Source: Methanolobus sp. UBA118
Lineage (GTDB): Archaea > Halobacteriota > Methanosarcinia > Methanosarcinales > Methanosarcinaceae
DNA length: 5,268 nt
Direction of reading: 5' to 3'
Assembly: GCA_002508635.1 (NCBI GenBank)
Contig: DACO01000132.1
Location: 12,179-17,446, forward strand
This document shows positions 1 through 5,268 of this stretch, piece after piece (within the stretch, counting starts at the first letter, position 1; the number at the start of each line of letters is the position of its first letter). The notes under the pieces were generated by a model. The model searched no databases, had not been told where the DNA came from, and worked only from the letters and a program-made list of their open reading frames with translations. The position numbers and the translations under genes were made by a program.

Positions 1-437
1 GTGCTTCTGGAGCGCTGGACACTATACTCAACGCTTACATGGAAGATGTTTTTCTCGGGATTGCGCCAGTCTATGTAATTCAGGTTGAAGCTCTTGGAGT
101 TGCCTTCAATGGTCTGCTCCATTGCAGTTCCGAGGGTCAGGAGGTCGTATATTGCTTCATTGGTCTTCAGCAGTCCGTCGTACCTGATGTTCTTGAGCTT
201 CTCGATGGCGGACTGGATGTTCTCTTCACTGAAGAGGTACTCGTTTCCCCTGTACTGGATACGGTTTATTTTCTTAAGCTGTTCACGCAGGATGTTTTCA
301 AGGAGTACATTGGATGTGCGGTTCTGTCTTTCTTTCAGTGCCTCAGCCGGGCTCAGATATTCATAACCCAGATTTATAAGAAGCTGTACTGCCGGGATCT
401 GGGAGAGGGCTTTTTCATTTGTTTCGAATATGTCCAT
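1..437 (-). CDS. hsdR: Type I restriction enzyme R subunit (HsdR), N-terminal part, 3' end cut by window edge
   Basis: HsdR is the ATP-dependent translocase and endonuclease subunit of a type I restriction enzyme. It binds the M2S1 methylase, pumps DNA past the complex and cleaves at a distance from unmethylated sites. Translating the minus strand from the ATG at 437-435 gives 145 uninterrupted codons to the window edge. The protein starts MDIFETNEKALSQIPAVQLL and includes NLGYEYLSPAEAL, an NVLLENILREQL helix, and SKSFNLNYIDWRNPEKNIFHVSVEY near the visible end, which I recognise as the N-terminal pattern of HsdR before the nuclease core. The family is usually about 1000 residues, so roughly 85 percent lies outside. 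The PD-(D/E)xK nuclease and helicase motifs should follow just beyond the edge and cannot be checked here. The start is supported by TAGGAGA seven bases upstream. It is the last visible gene of the operon, 11 nt after the DUF6155-like gene. Confidence 0.9.
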   Translation of the reverse strand, partial: MDIFETNEKALSQIPAVQLLINLGYEYLSPAEALKERQNRTSNVLLENILREQLKKINRIQYRGNEYLFSEENIQSAIEKLKNIRYDGLLKTNEAIYDLLTLGTAMEQTIEGNSKSFNLNYIDWRNPEKNIFHVSVEYSVQRSRS

Positions 438-444
438 GTTGTTT

Positions 445-451
445 TCTCCTA
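445..451 (-). promoter_or_regulatory. Ribosome binding site of hsdR
   Basis: TAGGAGA on the minus strand lies seven bases before the hsdR ATG. Its TAG is also the stop codon of the upstream DUF6155-like frame, so termination of one gene and initiation of the next share the same bases. This suggests coupled translation. If the upstream gene is cut short at its internal UGA, ribosomes no longer arrive here and hsdR would rely on this site alone. Confidence 0.75.
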
Positions 452-985
452 TTCTGCGTTGTTGTCTCCGAAATATTCTGACCAGAGGTATGACAGCTCG
501 TCTCCGTATCCCCAGCCAACATTCTTTGCTTTTAACATGACCTCGTGCAGTTTTTCTTTCAGAAGCTTGATATCGTGTCCCTGTTTTTGCGCAGCAATAA
601 CCAACTTTGCAGCGTCTTCATAGAAATCTTCCATTGTAGTGTAGTATTTTTCGTCAATATCTCCTAGTTCATCGGTGATCCTGTGCCCCTGCACCACCGT
701 ATGCACATAAACCTCCGCCCTGATCCCCGGATCATCGGTGGCCTTTTCAAGATACCGTATAATTCGCCCTGCCTCTTTAAGATCTCAGTCTTTCGTTCCC
801 CACTTATTGTAACTCAGGGCACGGGATATTTTCTTCTTATACTTATCAACTTCAATATCTTCGGCGTCTGCAAGCGTCGACCTGACAAAGAGCTTATTGT
901 CAGCAGACAGTTCCATCATGTCCTTCACCAGGGCGATCAGTTCTGCCTTTTCCAGGGAATTCAGTCTTCTCCTTGCCATCGTCAC
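449..985 (-). pseudogene. DUF6155-like protein gene interrupted by one in-frame UGA
   Basis: Two open segments in the same frame, 985-788 and 784-449, are separated only by a TGA at 787-785. Read through, they form one protein of about 178 residues. The first part has MARRRLNSLEKAELIALVKD, LSADNKLFVRSTL and KYKKKISRAL. After the stop come DLKEAGRIIRYLEKATDDPG, then ELGDIDEKYYTTMEDFYEDA, and near the end NVGWGYGDELSYLWSEYF. This order matches, from memory, the DUF6155 family: a helical N-terminus ending in YKK, then an 'RKAISDYKKATGDP'-type helix, a 'YGDIDE.FY' motif and a terminal 'GWG..DEL..LYEEY'. Function is unknown. The likely start is GTG at 985, whose bases overlap the hsdS TGA (GTGA), or ATG at 979; no strong Shine-Dalgarno is seen, so coupling to hsdS is likely. 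The second segment has no good start of its own (GTG at 706, ATG at 634). Probably a recent nonsense mutation or a sequencing error; the N-terminal 65 residues alone are unlikely to be functional. Confidence 0.7.
785..787 (-). other. In-frame UGA splitting the DUF6155-like gene
   Basis: TGA follows the codons for KWGTKD and precedes those for DLKEAGRII in the same frame. The frame is then open for 111 further codons up to the TAG at 451-449. A single base change from TGG (Trp), CGA (Arg), GGA (Gly), TGC or TGT (Cys), or TTA/TCA (Leu/Ser) would restore the gene. Other genes here end in TGA and use TGG for Trp, so a genome-wide recoding of UGA is not supported. Confidence 0.85.
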
Positions 986-2217
986 GTCTCACAATACTGT
1001 TTGATTATCTCTTCCTTCATCCGCCACTCGCCTTTGAGCATCTTCTGCATCAGGCCGCGTTTCTGGGTTTTGTATTTCTCTGCCAGTTGTTTGAGGAGGT
1101 TGATTTCCTTCTTTGATGTGGTTACATAATCAGAAATAACATTTTGAGCTTCTTCATCTAATGGAAGATACAGTTTCTTGCTAAGGAATGTTTTATTTGT
1201 GATTGCGATAGTATTTTTTGCTCCTTTTTGAATAATGGGGAACAAGTAATTCCTGGCTCTTGTTGGGGAACTAAAGTAAAAATCAATCACGACCCCTAAT
1301 GAAAAACTAGCAGGGGTAAACACTCCATAAAGTGGAGATACGATAACATCTTTTTTTGTATGACTTTGTTTAACTATGCCCAATGGAAAATCTCCTGTTG
1401 GGCTCTTCGTATAAACAATATCTCCATAGTGGACTTTGTTATAGTGGTCTGTATTCGCTGCAGAGAAAGATCTACCGAGATGTTCAACTTGATTAACAAG
1501 ACCTTTATGGACTGAAACAGAATAAACTTCTTCAGTCCCCTCACTTTTATCCTTATGCTCTGTAAGAATATCTTCCAACGCAATTTTTTTCCAACCTTTG
1601 TATTTCATCTCGTTTTTTCGGTTGAAAAGCTCTCTTCCATAAGCATCTAACTGCCTCTCCTTCGCCTGAATCAGCCTTTCAGTCTTCTCGATGGCCTCAT
1701 CCCATGTGGAGAGCAGGTCTGCAATGGCTTTTTGTTCGGGGAGTGGGGGAAGAACGATTTTAACATTGCTAAGTATCGCAGTATTTAAGGAAGGCATAGT
1801 CCCACCAACCGCAAGACTGCGTATGCGATGTCTAAATTTATTAGTATGGAAAAAATGAATTAAGTATGGACTATTAATTTTTGTTTTGTCGGGTTGTATT
1901 CGTAGGAGTCGTCCTGAAAACATCCAGCCATCTTCATCTTTTGCAACGAGGGAACTTCTATCTACTGAACCAACTCTGCTGAATACTATGTCGTTCTCAC
2001 TTACTATGTACTGTTTCAGTCTTTTTTTATCTATATCAGATACCAACGGTAAGTTTTCATGAATTAACCCTCTTTCTGACAAGTGCTCAACGGTTATAAT
2101 TGGAGTTCCGTTTTCTGCTACATAATCACTTTGATGCAACTGTGCGCCAAATGGACCTGTTTTTACAGTTGCAGCATTTTTTATTTTTATTTTTTCCCAT
2201 CCATCAGGCAATTTCAT
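982..2217 (-). CDS. hsdS: Type I restriction-modification specificity subunit (HsdS)
   Basis: HsdS reads the bipartite target sequence and holds two HsdM (and, for restriction, HsdR) copies. The product is 411 residues, normal for the family. It shows the classic repeat: target-recognition domain 1 (about residues 3-155, starting LPDGWEKIKIKNAATVKTGP), the central conserved helix (157-200, PPLPEQKAIADLLSTWDEAI through ERQLDAYGRELF), domain 2 (about 205-350, starting GWKKIALEDILTEHK) and the distal helix (352-400, PLDEEAQNVISDY to KYKTQKRGLMQKMLKGEWRM), with an 11-residue tail. The two helices form the spacer that sets the distance between half-sites. ATG at 2217 is chosen because GGAGGT lies six bases upstream; a longer frame back to 2301 would overlap the AlbA gene and adds residues unlike HsdS. 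The TGA overlaps the next gene as GTGA. The recognition domains are visibly more AT-rich than the conserved helices, as expected for exchanged domains. The target sequence cannot be read from the protein. Confidence 0.95.
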   Translation of the reverse strand: MKLPDGWEKIKIKNAATVKTGPFGAQLHQSDYVAENGTPIITVEHLSERGLIHENLPLVSDIDKKRLKQYIVSENDIVFSRVGSVDRSSLVAKDEDGWMFSGRLLRIQPDKTKINSPYLIHFFHTNKFRHRIRSLAVGGTMPSLNTAILSNVKIVLPPLPEQKAIADLLSTWDEAIEKTERLIQAKERQLDAYGRELFNRKNEMKYKGWKKIALEDILTEHKDKSEGTEEVYSVSVHKGLVNQVEHLGRSFSAANTDHYNKVHYGDIVYTKSPTGDFPLGIVKQSHTKKDVIVSPLYGVFTPASFSLGVVIDFYFSSPTRARNYLFPIIQKGAKNTIAITNKTFLSKKLYLPLDEEAQNVISDYVTTSKKEINLLKQLAEKYKTQKRGLMQKMLKGEWRMKEEIIKQYCET

Positions 2218-2223
2218 CCTTCC

Positions 2224-2229
2224 ACCTCC
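2224..2229 (-). promoter_or_regulatory. Ribosome binding site that fixes the hsdS start
   Basis: GGAGGT on the minus strand, six bases before the ATG at 2217. It lies in the 43-nt gap after the AlbA gene stop and decides between the 2217 start and the longer frame beginning at 2301, for which no comparable site was noted. Confidence 0.8.
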
Positions 2230-2260
2230 AATTTCCCCAAGAAGCTTTGTCCATCCCTGT

Positions 2261-3712
2261 TCATTCGTGTTTCCTCCCTTCCAAAAGTTTCTTTCCGGCA
2301 TTGGTCAGTCGATATTTTTGCTTACTGCTTTTTGGTTTGTCAGGGATGGTCATCTCAATCACGCCTGAGGCGATTCCGATCTGCTGGTATTTTTCCCTGA
2401 AGTGTTTTTCGTCCTTCAGGCCAAGGGCGGTCATGATATCGATTCGTGACATTTCTCCGGTGATAATCTGAAGCATCCTTAAAACTTCGGGGGTGACTTC
2501 GGGGGTGACTTCGGGGGTGACTTCGGGGGTGACTTCTTTATTAAGCGGAAGGATCAACTCAAAACCATGCTGTGATTCTTTAAAAACAGGCTTCGAACCA
2601 TTGGCGTAGAGCGGAAGATATTTATTGATATTAGTGACCCCTGAGCCAAGCTGATCAAATCGCCCGAGCTGGATCATAAATTTGCAGATGCTTGGATTTT
2701 TGGCGAAAGGATAGAGGTTTTGCAAAGTAATTTCGCCAAAGTGGTGCGGTGTACAGGGATTGTCGAGAATAACCCTGTCACGGTAGATCATCAGTCGGGC
2801 CGGTGCTCCTCCTGTGTATTCCCTGTGTGAAATAATATTCGAAACAGCCTCACGGAAAATTATGTCCCGCAAACTTATCCTGTTGGCTTTCTCATCCTGA
2901 TAAAACGGATCATTAAGGTGTTTTTCCACAAATTCCATCATAAGATCATAAGCATCTATCAGATTGGTATAGATCTGAACCCGATCATCATAACGATCAA
3001 CATTGTCCCGGCGGAGCAGACAATCGAATTTATAAGCCGGAGCAGCACGCTGAATGGCCTCATCAGTGCCAAACATAAGGATTGCAGCCAGCGTCAAATG
3101 TCTTAATCCGGTTTGTTCATCTTCAGAATAAAAACCTGCGATTTTCAATAACTCTTCATTATTCAAACTTATCCAGGGATGCTTGGAGTTGTAGGAACGC
3201 ATGAGACGCCGTGCTCTGTCAAACAATTCCGGTCTCAGGTCATCCATAGTTGCACCGGACATGGCTCTTTGTTCCGTAAAGAGTCCGAGTTTGCGGTTAA
3301 GCAGTCCTGCAAGTTGGTGGGTCCCCTGAACTCGGTAATCACCATCTCCACTGCGAATAAAAATTTCTCCACGGCTTCTGTGCAACTGAGAACTTAAGGG
3401 CACCTGAACAGCTATGATTATTTTACCATCTATTTCTATGATTTCAGGGAACAATAACCACGGAGGATTCAGTTTCTGCGGATTATTGGATAGATTGGCC
3501 AGATTAGTTTTCAACCGCTCTGCAGCATCCTGATCCACTCCGGGCACAGTACTATCATCATTCACTCCAAGCAGAATGATACCTCCGTCTGTATTCAGGA
3601 AAGCACAAACCGTCTCAAATATATTGCGAGGGAGTTGCTGACTTGCTTCTTTGAATTCGCAATTAAGCCCTTCGCCCCTGCTTAGCAATTCTTTCATCTG
3701 CTGCAAATTCAT
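2261..3712 (-). CDS. Schlafen AlbA_2 / HATPase domain protein (putative DNA-binding or transcriptional regulator)
   Basis: A 483-residue protein of the AlbA_2 group often named 'RecG-like helicase' or 'putative transcriptional regulator'; it carries no helicase motifs. Domain order: AlbA_2 at about 1-135 with EFKEAS (19-24) and NTDGGIILLGVND (40-52), a nucleic-acid binding or nuclease-like fold; a helical middle part; an HATPase_c_4-like ATP-binding domain at about 280-390, with an N-box-like EAVSNIISHREY (288-299, candidate metal/ATP residues E288 and N292), DNPCTP (317-322) and a glycine-rich LGSGVTNINKYL (355-366); an (EVTP)n linker at 393-410; and a winged-helix-like C-terminus (411-480) with GLKDEKHFREKY and IEMTIPDKPKSSKQKYRLT. 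Length is normal for the group. ATG at 3712 overlaps the previous ORF's stop as ATGA and has AGAGGAGA eight bases upstream. It sits between hsdM and hsdS, a common site for such genes. Its role there is not established; an accessory defence or regulatory function is inference. Confidence 0.88.
   Translation of the reverse strand: MNLQQMKELLSRGEGLNCEFKEASQQLPRNIFETVCAFLNTDGGIILLGVNDDSTVPGVDQDAAERLKTNLANLSNNPQKLNPPWLLFPEIIEIDGKIIIAVQVPLSSQLHRSRGEIFIRSGDGDYRVQGTHQLAGLLNRKLGLFTEQRAMSGATMDDLRPELFDRARRLMRSYNSKHPWISLNNEELLKIAGFYSEDEQTGLRHLTLAAILMFGTDEAIQRAAPAYKFDCLLRRDNVDRYDDRVQIYTNLIDAYDLMMEFVEKHLNDPFYQDEKANRISLRDIIFREAVSNIISHREYTGGAPARLMIYRDRVILDNPCTPHHFGEITLQNLYPFAKNPSICKFMIQLGRFDQLGSGVTNINKYLPLYANGSKPVFKESQHGFELILPLNKEVTPEVTPEVTPEVTPEVLRMLQIITGEMSRIDIMTALGLKDEKHFREKYQQIGIASGVIEMTIPDKPKSSKQKYRLTNAGKKLLEGRKHE
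2484..2536 (-). repeat. 12-bp tandem repeat, four units plus a partial fifth, coding (EVTP)n
   Basis: Four identical consecutive 12-bp units (GAAGTCACCCCC on the minus strand) start at 2484, 2496, 2508 and 2520 on the plus strand, followed by five matching bases. They encode EVTPEVTPEVTPEVTPEV between the HATPase-like domain and the winged-helix-like end of the AlbA protein. The unit is a multiple of three, so gain or loss changes linker length without shifting the frame. Exact identity at the DNA level, including the third codon positions, points to recent expansion or homogenisation by slippage. Confidence 0.95.
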
Positions 3713-3720
3713 ACGTCTAT

Positions 3721-3728
3721 TCTCCTCT
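3721..3728 (-). promoter_or_regulatory. Ribosome binding site of the AlbA-type gene
   Basis: AGAGGAGA on the minus strand, eight bases before the ATG at 3712. It lies inside the last codons of the remnant ORF (KRRIDV region), exactly where ORF6N similarity stops. The tail of the remnant may therefore have been kept only because it carries this site. Confidence 0.7.
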
Positions 3729-3849
3729 TACCTTTGGTAAAGACACTCGGCAGGTAGCATCGTCTTATGTGCTCTGAATTTGAGGTAACAGTCTGTGACC
3801 TCAAATCCTTATTTTCTTCCGCAGTCAACTGGAATATGAAATTAGAGTT

Positions 3850-3931
3850 ATTGTTTCCTGAACCGGTCGCAATTTGCGACCAGCTCAATTGTCGTGCCAG
3901 TGGAACGACAATCTCAAAATCAGGAAACAAT
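3850..3931 (-). repeat. Nested inverted repeats forming a potential three-stem structure
   Basis: An outer perfect 12-bp inverted repeat (ATTGTTTCCTGA at 3850-3861, its reverse complement at 3920-3931) encloses two perfect 8-bp hairpins: 3865-3881 (GGTCGCAA, one base, TTGCGACC) and 3888-3912 (ATTGTCGT, nine-base loop, ACGACAAT). Together they can fold as a stem with two hairpins branching inside it. The structure covers residues 20-46 of the remnant ORF and spans the joint between its two domain fragments. Three perfect nested pairings in 82 bases are not expected by chance. There is no run of T after it on either strand, so it does not look like an intrinsic terminator. Whether it acts in RNA or is only a by-product of rearrangement is open. 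Confidence 0.8.
3865..3881. repeat. 17-bp perfect palindrome with one central base
   Basis: GGTCGCAA-T-TTGCGACC on the plus strand. It lies at the point where similarity to DUF1016 (ending QLSWSQ) stops in the remnant ORF. A one-base loop is too tight for a stable RNA hairpin without opening inner pairs. It could equally be an operator-like palindrome or a snap-back duplication, and the second is favoured because it coincides with the joint. Confidence 0.75.
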
Positions 3932-3990
3932 TCGGCAAACTGCATCATGCTTTTGGGGTCATGATTTCTATTCAGTGCATCATCCATAAC

Positions 3991-5268
3991 TCATGCCTCA
4001 GCATTTCTGTTGATCTCCTTCAGCTTCTCGGCCATCTTCATCCGCACCTCTGCCAGCTCCTTTTCCAGCTCATCGATCTCCATCTGGACGGCATCGATAT
4101 CGATTTCCTCTTCCTCTTCGAAGGTGTCCACATAGCGGGGAATGTTCAGGTTGAAATCGTTTTCATCTATCTCCTCAAAATCCGCTACATGAGCATATTT
4201 GTCCACATCCTTCCTGGAATCATATGCCTTCATGATTTTTTCCAGTTGTTCGTCCGACAGCGTGTTCTGATTCTTACCGGACATGAATTCCCTGCTGGCA
4301 TCGATAAAGAGAACATCTTCGCAGTCCTCTCTGGCTCCTCCCGCTTGCCGTGAGCGATCAAAGACAAGGATAGCTACAGGAATATTAGTAGTGGGGAAAA
4401 GATTTCCTGGCAGGCCGATTACCGCATCAAGCAGATTCTCCTCAATCATCTTCCTGCGTATCTGCCCCTCCTTAGCTCCCCTGAAAAGAACTCCGTGAGG
4501 AACAACCACAGCCACACGTCCTTCCTTCTCCAGTGCGACTTCTACCATATGGCTGATAAATGCCCAGTCTCCCTTACTTTTCGGAGGGACACCTCGCCAG
4601 AAACGGTTATACTGGTCGCTTTCCGCATTCTCGGCACCCCATTTGTCCAGTGAGAAAGGAGGATTAGCAACAACACAGTTGAACTTCATCAGGCGGTCAT
4701 CTTCTACCAGAAGCGGGCTATTCAGCGTATCACACCACTCGATGCGGGCACTGTCAAAACTGTGCAGGAACATATTCATCCGGCACAGTGCCCATGTACT
4801 GCCATTTGATTCCTGTCCGAAAAGAGCAAAATCCCGGCTACCTATCTGTCTGGCAGCCTGGATCAGTAGACCACCTGATCCACATGCAGGGTCACATATG
4901 CGATCTCCGGATTTTGGTCTGGCAAGTCTGGCAACAAGTTCCGTAACCTTGGAGGGCGTAAAGAACTCTCCTGCCTTTTTACCGGAATCTGATGCAAAAC
5001 GCTCTATCAGGTATATGTAGGTGTTACCGATCACATCTTCTGAAACAAGACTTGGCTTCATATTCAACTGGGGCTTGTGGAAGTCTTCCAGAAGCTGTTT
5101 CAGGCGCCTGTTTCTCTCCTTGGTTTTTCCAAGGTTAGCTTCGCTGTTAAAATCAATATTGCGGAAAACGCCTTCTAGCTTGCTTTTGTTTGACTCTTCA
5201 ATATGGTCGAGTACAATATTGATCAATTCGCCAATGTTTGCGGCAGCCCTGCGATCATAAAGGCTGTA
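3991..5268 (-). CDS. hsdM: Type I restriction-modification DNA methyltransferase (HsdM), 5' end cut by window edge
   Basis: HsdM transfers a methyl group from S-adenosylmethionine to N6 of adenine in the site chosen by HsdS, protecting host DNA and licensing restriction of unmodified DNA. The frame is open from the window edge (visible start YSLYDRRAAANIGELINIVL) for 425 residues. Motifs by visible residue number: GEFFTPSKVTELVARL at about 100-115, the SAM-binding motif I DPACGSGG at 126-133, and the catalytic motif IV NPPF at 202-205 (amino-methylase type). Later come GDWAFISHMVEVAL, VVVPHGVLFRGAKEGQIR and LPGNLFPTTNIPVAILVF, then the family's C-terminal YAHVADFEEIDENDFNLNIP RYVDTF split by no gap. 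It ends in an acidic run and a heptad-like coiled coil (DELEKELAEVRMKMAEKLKE) that in this family contacts HsdS. Most of the N-terminal helical HsdM_N domain is missing beyond the edge. A TTG at 5226 could be taken as a start but the frame continues upstream with family-like sequence. The next ORF begins three bases after the stop. Confidence 0.96.
   Translation of the reverse strand, partial: YSLYDRRAAANIGELINIVLDHIEESNKSKLEGVFRNIDFNSEANLGKTKERNRRLKQLLEDFHKPQLNMKPSLVSEDVIGNTYIYLIERFASDSGKKAGEFFTPSKVTELVARLARPKSGDRICDPACGSGGLLIQAARQIGSRDFALFGQESNGSTWALCRMNMFLHSFDSARIEWCDTLNSPLLVEDDRLMKFNCVVANPPFSLDKWGAENAESDQYNRFWRGVPPKSKGDWAFISHMVEVALEKEGRVAVVVPHGVLFRGAKEGQIRRKMIEENLLDAVIGLPGNLFPTTNIPVAILVFDRSRQAGGAREDCEDVLFIDASREFMSGKNQNTLSDEQLEKIMKAYDSRKDVDKYAHVADFEEIDENDFNLNIPRYVDTFEEEEEIDIDAVQMEIDELEKELAEVRMKMAEKLKEINRNAEA

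Larger units (their letters stand above)
3709..3987 (-). pseudogene. Chimeric remnant ORF: DUF1016 (YhcG N-terminal) fragment joined to ORF6N fragment
   Basis: This 92-codon frame starts at ATG 3987, three bases after the hsdM stop, and ends in a TGA overlapping the AlbA gene's ATG. Residues 13-37 (SMMQFAELFPDFEIVVPLAR then QLSWSQ) resemble a stretch of the DUF1016 N-terminal domain, whose hallmark is '..F..FPD.EIV..L..QLSWSH'. Residues 48-84 (SNFIFQLTAEENKDLRSQTV through YLPSVFT) resemble the ORF6N domain, normally 'FQLT.EE...L.SQ.VTS...RR.LPY.FTEQG', cut just before the usual EQGVAML. Neither half is near full length: DUF1016 proteins are several hundred residues and the ORF6N domain alone is about 90. 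Both families are common passengers of type I R-M loci. The best reading is the scar of two degraded accessory genes fused by deletion. It may still be translated, since the frame is intact and coupled on both sides. The domain matches are from memory, not a search. Confidence 0.6.

Noticed and set aside
39..623. Plus-strand open frame of 194 codons opposite hsdR and the DUF6155-like gene
   Set aside because: It lies antisense to two minus-strand segments with clear family motifs, has no recognisable domain and crosses a gene boundary; it is a shadow frame.
449..706. Separate 85-residue gene starting at GTG 706
   Set aside because: It is in the same frame as the segment ending at 788, conserved sequence exists between the UGA and 706 (DLKEAGRIIRYLEKA), and no ribosome binding site precedes 706. 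It is better seen as the second half of one gene.
785..787. UGA read as tryptophan or glycine under an alternative genetic code
   Set aside because: hsdM, hsdS, the AlbA gene and the remnant ORF all end with TGA and contain TGG for Trp, with no other internal in-frame TGA.
683..1129. Plus-strand open frame of 148 codons
   Set aside because: Antisense to the DUF6155-like gene and the hsdS 3' end, no recognisable motifs; shadow frame. Other plus-strand frames at 2083-2471, 3874-4353, 4643-5020 and 5021-5260 were rejected for the same reason.
2218..2301. Longer hsdS start at 2301
   Set aside because: It would overlap the AlbA gene by 41 bases and add 28 residues unlike HsdS. GGAGGT six bases before 2217 and the typical LPDGW opening favour the shorter form.
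3850..3931. Intrinsic terminator or tRNA-like gene
   Set aside because: No T tract follows on either strand, the structure lies inside an open frame, and no tRNA arms, T-loop or CCA-type ends fit the pairing.
5224..5226. TTG at 5226 as the hsdM start
   Set aside because: The frame continues open to the window edge with family-like sequence (ANIGELIN), and a start here would drop the HsdM N-terminal helical domain. The gene is simply cut by the window.

Overview
The window is a compact, single-strand (minus) type I restriction-modification operon that runs off both ends. Read in the direction of transcription (right to left) it holds: hsdM (3991-5268, 5' end beyond the right edge); a 92-codon chimeric remnant ORF (3709-3987); a Schlafen AlbA_2/HATPase-type putative DNA-binding protein (2261-3712); hsdS (982-2217); a DUF6155-like gene split by an in-frame UGA (449-985); and the first 145 codons of hsdR (1-437, continuing past the left edge). 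Almost every junction is tight: a 3-nt gap, an ATGA overlap, a 43-nt gap, a GTGA overlap and an 11-nt gap. One polycistronic mRNA with its promoter upstream of hsdM, outside the window, is the simplest reading. No terminator, tRNA, rRNA, CRISPR or insertion sequence is visible.

The organism cannot be fixed. Base composition is moderate (mid-40s percent GC by eye). Arg AGA/AGG and Ile ATA codons are common, and strong GGAGG-type ribosome binding sites precede several genes. This fits an anaerobic bacterium or a methanogenic archaeon. TGA is used as a normal terminator by hsdM, hsdS, the AlbA gene and the remnant ORF, so the standard code applies.

HsdM (N6-adenine methyltransferase), HsdS (two target-recognition domains) and HsdR (translocase/nuclease) would form the modification and restriction complexes. 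The three extra ORFs between the hsd genes are of the kind that often hitchhikes in type I loci (AlbA_2/HATPase protein, DUF1016, ORF6N, DUF6155). One looks intact and two look decayed.

The most unusual parts are: (i) the chimeric ORF, which joins a DUF1016 (YhcG N-terminal) fragment to an ORF6N fragment, with a joint that appears to be built from inverted copies of nearby sequence, giving a nested three-stem structure at 3850-3931; (ii) the DUF6155-like gene, whose frame stays open and conserved through a single UGA; and (iii) a 12-bp tandem repeat coding an (EVTP)n linker in the AlbA protein.
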